A stretch of DNA of 53,381 nt from CAG-841 sp963656825 (GTDB taxonomy: Bacteria > Bacillota > Clostridia > Oscillospirales > CAG-272), in the NCBI GenBank assembly GCA_963656825.1, contig CAVKJG010000007.1, positions 1 through 53,381 of the forward strand, read 5' to 3'. Shown here piece after piece: positions 1-7,967 of this stretch (position 1 is the first letter of the stretch; every line of letters begins with the position of its first letter). Position numbers and translations under genes: made by a program. The notes below the pieces were generated by a model, which was not told the origin of the DNA, did not search any database, and saw only the letters and a program-made list of their open reading frames with translations.

Positions 1-756
1 GTCGTAAAGGAGCTCGGTTCCTTCAAGCTCGAATACGACGCGCTCAAGGTCGGCGAAGGCAACCTTATCACAATCAACTTCTACGGCGCAAAGACCAGCT
101 TCACGGCAAACATCATCAACGTTACAAGCATCGAGGTTGAAAAGCTTGCAAAGACTTACCGCTATGGCGACGAAATAGCAGACGATGATCTCAGCATAAT
201 CTGCGTATACAGCGACGGCTCAAAGAAGGCTATCGCGGACGCAAATATCAACGCTACCATCGAAAAAACCTACGACCTTACGAAGTCCGGTGAGGTTGAG
301 GTGACGGTAAAGATCTCCAACACAACATACGAAATCGACTGCTCGACCACAACAACGGCAACCGTTGAAGCTCCCGCTTCCCTTGCTGTCGATACAAAGC
401 TTGCAAAGCTCACCTACAACGTTGACGACAGATTCTCAACGGAAGGTCTTCTCGTTTCTTACGTTTACGAAGACGGCACAACGGTCGTTCTCAAGGCTGA
501 GGACTACGAAGTCAAGTACGACTTCTCCGAGCCCGGAGATCAGAAGGTTACAGTAACCGACAAGTATGCAGACCTTTCCGCAAGCTTCACGGCAACAATC
601 CAAGGCTCTACAAAGGCTTCAACATCAAAGCAGACCACAACGACAGCAGGCAAGTCCTCCGGCGGCTGTAAATCGGCTATCGGCGCAGGCGCTGCCATTG
701 CAATCGTTTCCGTTATCGGAGCAGGCGTGGTTCTCGGAAAAAAGAAAGAAAACTGA
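1..756 (+). CDS. C-terminal part of a repeat-containing surface protein (5' end outside window)
   Basis: The reading frame is open from the first base, so this is the last 251 residues of a longer protein; the first in-frame Met near 301 is internal. At least two units of about 80 residues can be seen (roughly 40-110 and 125-200). Each alternates short beta-strand-like segments with a YSDG/YEDG turn, like bacterial Ig-like domains of the Big_3 type. A Ser/Thr-rich spacer follows, then SSGGC, one hydrophobic helix and the tail GKKKEN. This is a membrane or sorting anchor without an LPXTG motif. The protein is inferred to be exported and held at the cell surface; its ligand is unknown. Confidence 0.75.
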   Translation, partial: VVKELGSFKLEYDALKVGEGNLITINFYGAKTSFTANIINVTSIEVEKLAKTYRYGDEIADDDLSIICVYSDGSKKAIADANINATIEKTYDLTKSGEVEVTVKISNTTYEIDCSTTTTATVEAPASLAVDTKLAKLTYNVDDRFSTEGLLVSYVYEDGTTVVLKAEDYEVKYDFSEPGDQKVTVTDKYADLSASFTATIQGSTKASTSKQTTTTAGKSSGGCKSAIGAGAAIAIVSVIGAGVVLGKKKEN

Positions 757-788
757 TCTGATTTTTTCAGACCACATACAGCAATAAG

Positions 789-825
789 AAATGCCCGCAC
801 CTTTACGGTGCGGGCATTTGGCAAA
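789..825 (+). terminator. Rho-independent terminator after the surface protein
   Basis: A 13-bp perfect stem (789-801 with 807-819, core GCCCGCACC/GGTGCGGGC) has a 5-base loop and ends in TTTG. It lies 33 bases after the surface protein stop codon and separates it from lgt. Confidence 0.8.
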
Positions 826-849
826 TCAAACGTTATCGGGAGAAAAGAT

Positions 850-1602
850 ATGTATCCGTATTACATAACAGGCGATATAGACCTGTATTCGATATTTATA
901 ATGCTCGGACTTATAGCGGCAATAATCGTTTACAGACTGTGCTCCGACAGAGCGAAAATAAACGCAAAGCTTTATAATTTTACGCTTATCTGCGCCCTGT
1001 GCTCCGTCGTCTCCGGATTTGTCTTCTCCGTGCTTTTTCAGGCGATATACAACATAAAGGATCGCGGCGCTTTTATAATCGACGGGAAAACCGGCGCAAC
1101 CTTTGCCGGCGGACTTATCGGCGGAGCTGTGGCGTTCTTTTTTGTATATTTTGTGTTCGGCAAAAAATACGAAAGCAAAAAATACGCGCGCGCCGTAATC
1201 GACTGCGCCGCGTGCGCCGTACCCTCGGCTCACGCCTTCGGAAGAATAGGCTGTCTTATGGGGGGCTGCTGCTACGGAAAGCCGACCGACTCTCCCATAG
1301 GAATATATATGGTCAACCTCGGATACAAGGTCGTGCCGATACAGCTTTTTGAGGCAATATTCCTTTTTGCGCTCGCAGCGGTTTTGATAATTCTGCTTTT
1401 CAAAGGCAAAAAGCACATTATGGAGCTTTATATGCTCTCCTACGGCGTGTTCAGATTTATAATAGAATTTTTCCGCGGAGACGAGCGCGGAACGCTTCTG
1501 ACGGGAGTTCTTTCTCCGTCGCAGATAATATCAATCTGTCTTGTTATCGGCTCTGCGGCGCTTTATTTCGCTTCAAAACGGCATAAGGAGGCAAAGGCTT
1601 GA
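850..1602 (+). CDS. lgt: Prolipoprotein diacylglyceryl transferase family protein
   Basis: Integral membrane enzyme that moves diacylglycerol from phosphatidylglycerol to the lipobox Cys of prolipoproteins, the first step of lipoprotein maturation. Visible are about six to seven hydrophobic segments, the signature FGRIGCLMGGCCYG (about residues 130-145) with the conserved Arg, and a later YGVFRFIIEFFRGDERG motif typical of Lgt. The ATG at 850 is chosen because GGGAG lies just upstream; an in-frame ATG at 808 falls inside the terminator stem. At 250 residues it is a short, clostridial-type Lgt. It overlaps the next gene by 4 bases, so the two are co-translated. Confidence 0.85.
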   Translation: MYPYYITGDIDLYSIFIMLGLIAAIIVYRLCSDRAKINAKLYNFTLICALCSVVSGFVFSVLFQAIYNIKDRGAFIIDGKTGATFAGGLIGGAVAFFFVYFVFGKKYESKKYARAVIDCAACAVPSAHAFGRIGCLMGGCCYGKPTDSPIGIYMVNLGYKVVPIQLFEAIFLFALAAVLIILLFKGKKHIMELYMLSYGVFRFIIEFFRGDERGTLLTGVLSPSQIISICLVIGSAALYFASKRHKEAKA

Positions 1603-2375
1603 AAAAAAGTTTTTCTTACAAAACCGCGTGTATGGTTTCGCTTATGATCTCGCTTGTGCTTATGGCGGCGGCAAGACTTATAAAAACCGGAGATTCCGTC
1701 TGCGACGCTATGATATCGACGCTTGTGACAAGAACGGCGCTTGCCGTCGCGTTTGTGTTTCTTATAAAGCATCTCGGCTTTCGGGTGTTTTCCGTCGTGC
1801 CGGAAAACGCGCTTTTGCTTTTTTTCTGCTTTGCCGTGGTTATAAACAATCTTCCCATAATAGCTCTTGCAAAAGGCTCTGCCTGCATATCGGCGCCAGC
1901 GTCGAAGATAATTCTGCTCGCGGCAAGCTGTCTTGCGGTCGCCGCATATGAGGAGCTTGCCTTCAGAGGAGCGTTTCTTCTTATGATATGCAATGGCAAA
2001 AAGTCCAAAAGGGATATTTTTTTATCGGTGATCATCTCGTCTGCCGTGTTTGCGCTGTTTCACCTGCTCAACCTCATAGACGGCGCGGGAGTCGGCTCTG
2101 TCATAATGCAGATAGGCTATTCGTTTCTCATCGGAGGAATGTGTGCGACGGTGCTTATCGTCTGCAAGAGCATTTATCCGTGCATTATTCTTCACGCTAC
2201 GTTCAACTTCTGCGGGAACATCGTGCCAACGTTCGGAACAGGATATGAAACGGTGTGGGATACAGCAACTGTCGTCATAACGGTCATTCTTGCGATAATA
2301 TGCGCCGCGGCGGTAATATATTCGCTTCTCCGCTACGGAGATAAAAACATAAGTTATTTTTATTCCGAACAATAA
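1599..2375 (+). CDS. CPBP family intramembrane metalloprotease
   Basis: Polytopic membrane protein of the CAAX protease/bacteriocin-processing (CPBP, Abi) family, 258 residues. The conserved motifs are present: EELAFRG (motif 1, paired Glu), FALFH (motif 2) and HATFNFCGN (motif 3), on successive predicted helices. Family members cleave within the membrane or give immunity to peptides; the substrate here is unknown. The start is a TTG at 1599 with AAGGAG eight bases upstream, overlapping the lgt stop as TTGA. Its coupling to lgt could suggest a role in the cell envelope, but this is inference. Confidence 0.82.
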   Translation: MKKSFSYKTACMVSLMISLVLMAAARLIKTGDSVCDAMISTLVTRTALAVAFVFLIKHLGFRVFSVVPENALLLFFCFAVVINNLPIIALAKGSACISAPASKIILLAASCLAVAAYEELAFRGAFLLMICNGKKSKRDIFLSVIISSAVFALFHLLNLIDGAGVGSVIMQIGYSFLIGGMCATVLIVCKSIYPCIILHATFNFCGNIVPTFGTGYETVWDTATVVITVILAIICAAAVIYSLLRYGDKNISYFYSEQ

Positions 2376-2393
2376 GTTTTCTGCGCTGAACAT

Positions 2394-2430
2394 AAAAACG
2401 GCTTGCCGATGGCAAGCCGTTTTTGTTTTT
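2394..2430. terminator. Bidirectional terminator between convergent operons
   Basis: A perfect 14-bp stem (2394-2407 with 2411-2424), core ACGGCTTGCC/GGCAAGCCGT, has a 3-base loop. It has A5 on one side and T5 on the other, so it can stop the lgt-CPBP transcript and the transporter operon arriving from the right. Confidence 0.88.
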
Positions 2431-2436
2431 TCGATA

Positions 2437-3492
2437 TTACATACCGCCGAAGCCGGAATGTTCGATACCCTGAATAAGATATCTCTGACAGAACAGATAC
2501 ATTATTATAAGCGGAAGTATGATAAGCATACCAGCCGTGTTCTTTATAGCAATTGTAAAGCTGTCAACATTTGCGCCTGCCTGCGTGCTGATTTCTTCAA
2601 GCGAGGCGGGGATCGTCTGCCAGAAGGAATTGGACGTAAGAAGCGTATGCTCTGCGGAGTTGAGAAACGTGTTCGTATAGAAGATGTCCGTCCACTGCCA
2701 TGAGAACGACAGTATAAATACCGTAATAAGCATCGGCACGGAAAGCGGAAGGATTATCTTTATAAACGTCTTGAAAACGCCGTAGCCGTCAACATAGGAC
2801 GATTCCTCAAGCTCGTCGGGAACGCCGCGGTAGAACTGTCTCATAATGAATATGAACAGACCGTTCTTGAAGGCAAGACCCGTAAGGGAGAGGAAGTATA
2901 TCGGAACATAGGTGTTGTAAAGTCCCTGCGTAAGTCCGAGAGCGTTGCATATTCCGGATATGTCGATCCCGAATATCGAAGGATACATAAAGTGCATCGT
3001 AAACGAAGAACCGAGTATCTGGTGAGGAACTATCATCGTAAGCACGACGAGGAGGAACAGTATCTTGTTTCCTTTGAACTTGAACTTCGCAAAGCCGTAG
3101 CCTATCATCGCGCAGATAAATGTCTGTATAAGAGCATTTGAAAGCGAAAGCAGGAACGTGTTGAGAAGCGCTTTGAAGTAATGGTTTTCGATAACAAGAT
3201 ATTTCCATGTGTCCGTTGTGGGATATTTCGGTATCAGCTTAACGTCGCTCTGAATAAAGTCCTTCGGGCTCATAAACGAAGTTGATATCTTCGAAAAGAA
3301 CGGGAAAAGAATGATGTATGAAATACCGAGCAAAAGCACGAATCTGAATATCGCAATAAGTATCTTCTTATAGAAATAAGTGTTGAGATATTTTGCCTTC
3401 ATACGCTCGCGAAGCGGCGTTCTGTCAAATTCGACCTTTATCTTGTTTTTGCTTTCTTTCATCACGCGCGGTGCGCTTGAATTGTTATTCAT
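2437..3492 (-). CDS. Carbohydrate ABC transporter permease, MalG type (pair 2)
   Basis: Inner-membrane half of an importer channel, 351 residues with about six predicted membrane helices. The cytoplasmic EAA loop, which docks the ATPase, is visible as SSYVDGYGVFKTFIKIILPL (around residue 235), with the Gly and the LP spacing of MalG-type permeases. The long basic N-terminal tail (about 40 residues) before helix 1 is more than usual. A strong GGGAGGAG site precedes the ATG. It is the last gene of the seven-gene operon, 20 bases after its MalF-type partner. No ATPase gene is present, so a shared MsmX-like ATPase encoded elsewhere is likely. The substrate is unknown. Confidence 0.85.
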   Translation of the reverse strand: MNNNSSAPRVMKESKNKIKVEFDRTPLRERMKAKYLNTYFYKKILIAIFRFVLLLGISYIILFPFFSKISTSFMSPKDFIQSDVKLIPKYPTTDTWKYLVIENHYFKALLNTFLLSLSNALIQTFICAMIGYGFAKFKFKGNKILFLLVVLTMIVPHQILGSSFTMHFMYPSIFGIDISGICNALGLTQGLYNTYVPIYFLSLTGLAFKNGLFIFIMRQFYRGVPDELEESSYVDGYGVFKTFIKIILPLSVPMLITVFILSFSWQWTDIFYTNTFLNSAEHTLLTSNSFWQTIPASLEEISTQAGANVDSFTIAIKNTAGMLIILPLIIMYLFCQRYLIQGIEHSGFGGM

Positions 3493-3512
3493 AATTATCT
3501 TCTCCTCCCTTC

Positions 3513-4526
3513 TCAGTCATTACGGCGCTGATAGAAGACTATCTTTCTGGAGATAAGCGCTACCAGTATAAGCGTTATAATAACAAGCGCAAAGTATGCC
3601 CATGCCGCCGCCGCCTGCTCTCCGCTGACGGTCGTTGTGTCCGCCATGTTGAGAATCGACGACATTACGCTGTTGCTTTCAGACGTGAACGAGTCGATTA
3701 CCGTGTATACGGAGTTTGCAAGGATTATCGGACTTATCATCGGAAGGGTTATCTTCCAGAAGATTTCCCATGAGGACGCGCCCTCCATCTGACACGATTC
3801 GTAAATCGAAGGCGATATGGACTGAAGTCCCGCAAGGAATATCAGCATCTGAACGCCGGAACGGTTTACTATATCGTAAATGTTCGATATAAGCTCCGTC
3901 ACCCATTTGACAAGCGACGTTCCTATGCCCAGATTTTCAAACAGTGCCGTGATATCCATAGCGTCGACAAGATCGCCCATGCCTCCGCCTCCGACGCTGC
4001 CCATATCAATCGATTCCATGCTGCTCATGCTTTCAAGCAGGGCGTTGTCATAGTCTATCTTTGCTATGATTCCCGCGCCGACAACAACCGGAACGAAGAA
4101 TATTGCACGGAACGCCGCTCTTCCCACCATCTTCTGATTAAGAAGAATGGCGATGAACAGTGAAAGCATTATGATAGCAATAACCTCAACGATCTGTTTT
4201 CCGAAGCCTGTGAACATCATTTCAAGGAAGGTTTCGCCCGTCTTTGTGTTGACCGTTCTTGTAAGAACGTTTTTGTAGTTTTCCATTCCCACCCACGTAA
4301 GCGAATAACCGCCGCCGCGCGACGCGGGAATTTTTGCGTATGTCGCAAAGCTGTAGCCTATTGATTCCGCAATAACTCCGATGTAAAAGACCACAAGACC
4401 TATTACGAACGGAAGCACGAACAGCCAGCCCATACGCGCTTTTTTGGCAGTAAGGGAGACTGCCTTCTTTGGTACGAGCTTTTTCATGAAAGCCGAAAAT
4501 TTGTTTTCGCCCTGTGTTTTATCCAT
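3513..4526 (-). CDS. Sugar ABC transporter permease, MalF type (pair 2)
   Basis: Partner of the MalG-type permease downstream. It has 337 residues and about six membrane helices, and its EAA loop reads CQMEGASSWEIFWKITLPM (around residue 245). Between two helices, around residues 165-195, lies an unusual Met/Ser/Gly-rich external stretch containing MGSVGGGGMGDL, absent from the first-pair permease of this operon. The ATG at 4526 follows GGAGG with a long gap of about 11 bases. The neighbouring DUF5696 gene ends 18 bases upstream, which suggests this pair works with that protein. Confidence 0.84.
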   Translation of the reverse strand: MDKTQGENKFSAFMKKLVPKKAVSLTAKKARMGWLFVLPFVIGLVVFYIGVIAESIGYSFATYAKIPASRGGGYSLTWVGMENYKNVLTRTVNTKTGETFLEMMFTGFGKQIVEVIAIIMLSLFIAILLNQKMVGRAAFRAIFFVPVVVGAGIIAKIDYDNALLESMSSMESIDMGSVGGGGMGDLVDAMDITALFENLGIGTSLVKWVTELISNIYDIVNRSGVQMLIFLAGLQSISPSIYESCQMEGASSWEIFWKITLPMISPIILANSVYTVIDSFTSESNSVMSSILNMADTTTVSGEQAAAAWAYFALVIITLILVALISRKIVFYQRRND

Positions 4527-4544
4527 ATCGGGTCAAGCCTCCTT

Positions 4545-7500
4545 TCACTGATCGGGACAAGCATAGTTTTGTCTTGCTATCACAATGTACTGTGCGTCGC
4601 CCGACTTTGCTATTACCTTGTCCGTTGTTGTGTTGATATACATTACCTTTCCGTCCGAGCCGGTAACCTTGAGAACGTTGCTCTGAGCTACCATTGCAGA
4701 TACGGTGCTTTCAAGCGCTTCTTTCGTACGCTTGATCTGAGTTTCATTACCGGAGGCGATCGCCGCCTTGTAATTTGCCTCGGCAGTTTCAAACGAATTA
4801 AGTCCTATCGTGGTGGGCTTGTATGCCGTGACCGTTTCAACGGACTTAACAGGTATTGACGTTTCTTTCACGTCGGATTTTTCAACAAATGACGTTGCGG
4901 GGATCGTAAACACGCCGTCATCGCCCTCGACAACAACGTCAAAGCTGTTGTAGTTTATGAAGAACGTCTTCGATCTGCCGGAATCTGCCGTGTAGGTTAC
5001 GGAAACAACCTTGTCGATAAGGTGTCTTTCCATGGCGCTTTCGTAAAGGTCGAGCGCCGCCTTTGCCGTGTTGTAGGCCGCAAGCTTTGCCGCTTCGACA
5101 ACGGTTGCGCTTGTCGGGTCCTTCTGGTCGGCAACAAGTCTGTCAACCTCCGCTACGGCTGCCTCGTACTCTGCTCTCGCCTGCTTGCAGTCGGCGGAAA
5201 GCTTGTTGTACGTTCCGAACATTATAGCGGATGAGGATTCGTCCATTTTGAACGCCTTCTCAAATTCGTGAGAGGTTATCGTAGCGTCCTGAAGCGAGCC
5301 TATCGCGTCGTTGAGAGTATTGTAGAACGATACAACCTTGGGAAGCCACAGGTTGAAATTAACCGCGTAATACGACGAAAGGTCTGTGCTGTCTTTGAGA
5401 AGATCCGTATTTTCATACGAAAGCGTGAAGTAAAGCGCCGCGCCGTTTTCAAGAGACTTGAGAAGCTTATACTGAACGTCGCCTTCCATATTCATCGCTG
5501 TGCCGGCATAGTTCACATAGCCGTGAAGCACCATTCCGGCAAACGGAACGGAAGCGCTTGAAATCGAATATCCGCTGTTGTCAAGGCTGAAATCGACTAT
5601 ATCCGTAACGTAAGGAATCGTATATGCGTTTCCTCCCGAAACAAGCACGTTGCCGTTATCATTTTTAATCTGCTTGAGAAGCTCCTCCGTGTAGTATTTT
5701 GAATCCTCGCGGGTTATCGGCTCGTCTTCGTTGAAGTCGGAGGTGAGTATCGTTCCGAGCGAAGAAACGCCGATAGCGCCTATATTGTATTTAAGGTACT
5801 TCTTTGCGAATTTTGCGTAAAGAGTTTCAAATGCGCCGCTCGATACAATGTTTCTCGCGCCGAATCCATTAACGCTCTGATATACATAGTTATAATCGCG
5901 TATGGTCGTATAACGTCCGCTCATCGTCTGCGCCGCATACTTCTTAAACGAGAAGCCTGCGTTTGCGTCCTGATACGAAACGCTTGCAAAGTCATAGTCG
6001 GGGTAAATTATCACGCCTTTTTCCGACGCGTATTCGAGGAGCTTGTTCAAGCCCGTCTTTCCGCCGAGAACGCTCGGCCATTTGACCTTTGTTATAACGT
6101 TTCCGGTGGAGGTCATCAGAATTCTTATATTTGAAATGTTGCTTTCTCCGAGCGCGTCGCACATTTTCTGAATGTCTTCATACGTTGTAAGCGCTTTCTT
6201 CTTCTTTACGGGGAAGGAAAGGAACTTTTCGTATGTTTCAATATATCCGAAGGTGTTGATATAAAGAGGCATTGAGCTTTCCATTTCGGAGGAGGTGAGC
6301 TTATCCATCTCGCCTGTGCTTGTCAGATAATCTCTGTAAGCGGCAGCCATTCCCACATATGAGGGATAGTAGTAATCCGAAACGTTGCTCTTTTCAGCCG
6401 CAACGGGATCTGTAAGGAGCAGATATCTTATAGTGTAGTTACCGAGATATTTTGTATCTACCGAGGTCGAAAGCGACGAGTTCTTTCCGATCGACGAGCT
6501 TCCGAGGCTGACCGTATCGGACTGCTTTGTCGAGAAGCTTGCCGCGATATAGTTGTATTCGCAGTTGCCGCCGCCGCTTGAACCGTACACGCTTCCGAGG
6601 TAAGCAACAAGCGAAGCAAACGATTCGCCCTCGGTTATGACGCCGAGCCAGCCGCTCTTGTGCGCTATCGTGTCCACCTTGGGAGAACGTCCCGAACGGG
6701 TTGTCGTTACGGTTTCGTTATAGTACTGAGTAAGACCGAACACGGGAAGACGATACTTTTCTCTGTTATCGTTTACGTCGGATTCGTCAAGCTTTTCGTA
6801 CATATAGTCGGGACCGTAGACCTTCGAGCCCTGAGAGCCTGTCTTTACGGTGCCGTCGTCATTGTAATATTCAAGGAGCGTTCCGCTGCCGTCGGGTATG
6901 AAAAGGTATCCGCCGGTTCTTGTGATGTTGCCCGTCGTTTTTGTGGAGGCACATCCGAAATACGGAAGCAGCGTAATGCTTTCAAGGGAGTAGTTTGTTT
7001 CGTTGTAACGAACGCTCTTTGCGGGAATGGAGGCGGAAAGACCGTACTCGTCTATCGTGTATTCCACGGCAAGACGGAACAGCGCCGGTTCTTTTTCTTC
7101 GCCTTCATACATTGTAAGCTCATGGTCGTATTCGAGTTCGTCGTACGTGTAATCGGGGCAGTACTTTCTTATAAGCGTTTCTACCTTTCTCATTGTACGT
7201 GCATCCTGCTGCGCAAGAACGTATATGACCATCTCATTGTTTGCCGCAAGACATTTATACCCCGTTTCCGTATCGCGCCACATGTTTACAAGCGCCGCGT
7301 TTTTGGCGTCGGTCTGGTCTATAAGTCTGTAAATGTTACCCTGAGCGTCTCTTACGCCGTTGATAAAGAAAGCGTTGAAGGTATCTCTTTCTTCCTTTGT
7401 CATATTGTTTTTCTGCGCTTCGAGAACATTGTAGATCTTTTCTTCAAAGCGGCTCTTTTCGATCTGTCTCGGAATAAGACGCTTTGATTCGACCGTACCT

Positions 7501-7952
7501 ATGGCGTACTCAACACGGACGCCGTTTGTAAGCGTTTTGAACGTAATCTGATTTCCGTTCATCGCCGCGTCCTTGAAGGAGTTGAGCACGCTTGTCGTGT
7601 TTGTTTCAACATCGGTGTAGGATACTATTATCTGCGACATTATCGCCTGACGGTGCGTTTCGTTTGTGCTTGTGCTTACCGCAACGTCATAGGGGTTGGA
7701 GAATGTATATTCTCCGGTTTTGAGGTTTTTCAGCGCGAACTCGCCCGATTTTCTGTCAAAATACATGGCGTAGCCGTACTCCTCGCTCGTATACATCAGC
7801 TCCATGGTATCTACTTTTGCCTGCTGAGATGTATATTCCGTAGAGTAATAATTTTCAATATCCACTTCGTCTGCTGCACGGGCGGAAACACAGAAAACAG
7901 GTATTATCATCAGCGCGGCAAGAAAAAGCGCCGCTATTCTTTTCATTTTCAT
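4545..7952 (-). CDS. Very large secreted DUF5696 domain protein
   Basis: A 1135-residue exported protein with an N-terminal signal peptide (hydrophobic 5-20, cleavage likely after SARA at 26) and no lipobox or C-terminal anchor. The central part (about 330-900) matches what I know of the DUF5696 family. It includes a stretch of alternating strands and helices (motifs such as YINTFGY, VIIYPDYDF, MVLHGYVNYAG) that looks like a glycosidase-type barrel. The barrel fold is inference and no catalytic pair was identified. Residues about 930-1010 form an Ala/Glu-rich helical, possibly coiled-coil region. AGGGAGG precedes the ATG. It sits between the NHL/YIP1 gene and permease pair 2, so a role in handling the imported substrate outside the cell is likely. 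Confidence 0.72.
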   Translation of the reverse strand: MKMKRIAALFLAALMIIPVFCVSARAADEVDIENYYSTEYTSQQAKVDTMELMYTSEEYGYAMYFDRKSGEFALKNLKTGEYTFSNPYDVAVSTSTNETHRQAIMSQIIVSYTDVETNTTSVLNSFKDAAMNGNQITFKTLTNGVRVEYAIGTVESKRLIPRQIEKSRFEEKIYNVLEAQKNNMTKEERDTFNAFFINGVRDAQGNIYRLIDQTDAKNAALVNMWRDTETGYKCLAANNEMVIYVLAQQDARTMRKVETLIRKYCPDYTYDELEYDHELTMYEGEEKEPALFRLAVEYTIDEYGLSASIPAKSVRYNETNYSLESITLLPYFGCASTKTTGNITRTGGYLFIPDGSGTLLEYYNDDGTVKTGSQGSKVYGPDYMYEKLDESDVNDNREKYRLPVFGLTQYYNETVTTTRSGRSPKVDTIAHKSGWLGVITEGESFASLVAYLGSVYGSSGGGNCEYNYIAASFSTKQSDTVSLGSSSIGKNSSLSTSVDTKYLGNYTIRYLLLTDPVAAEKSNVSDYYYPSYVGMAAAYRDYLTSTGEMDKLTSSEMESSMPLYINTFGYIETYEKFLSFPVKKKKALTTYEDIQKMCDALGESNISNIRILMTSTGNVITKVKWPSVLGGKTGLNKLLEYASEKGVIIYPDYDFASVSYQDANAGFSFKKYAAQTMSGRYTTIRDYNYVYQSVNGFGARNIVSSGAFETLYAKFAKKYLKYNIGAIGVSSLGTILTSDFNEDEPITREDSKYYTEELLKQIKNDNGNVLVSGGNAYTIPYVTDIVDFSLDNSGYSISSASVPFAGMVLHGYVNYAGTAMNMEGDVQYKLLKSLENGAALYFTLSYENTDLLKDSTDLSSYYAVNFNLWLPKVVSFYNTLNDAIGSLQDATITSHEFEKAFKMDESSSAIMFGTYNKLSADCKQARAEYEAAVAEVDRLVADQKDPTSATVVEAAKLAAYNTAKAALDLYESAMERHLIDKVVSVTYTADSGRSKTFFINYNSFDVVVEGDDGVFTIPATSFVEKSDVKETSIPVKSVETVTAYKPTTIGLNSFETAEANYKAAIASGNETQIKRTKEALESTVSAMVAQSNVLKVTGSDGKVMYINTTTDKVIAKSGDAQYIVIARQNYACPDQ

Positions 7953-7967
7953 GTTAATTCCTCCCTT

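Noticed and set aside
6660..7487. A 275-codon plus-strand open frame opposite the DUF5696 gene
   Set aside because: Shadow frame of the minus-strand gene; no ribosome binding site, no recognisable motif, and it lies inside a coherent operon on the other strand.
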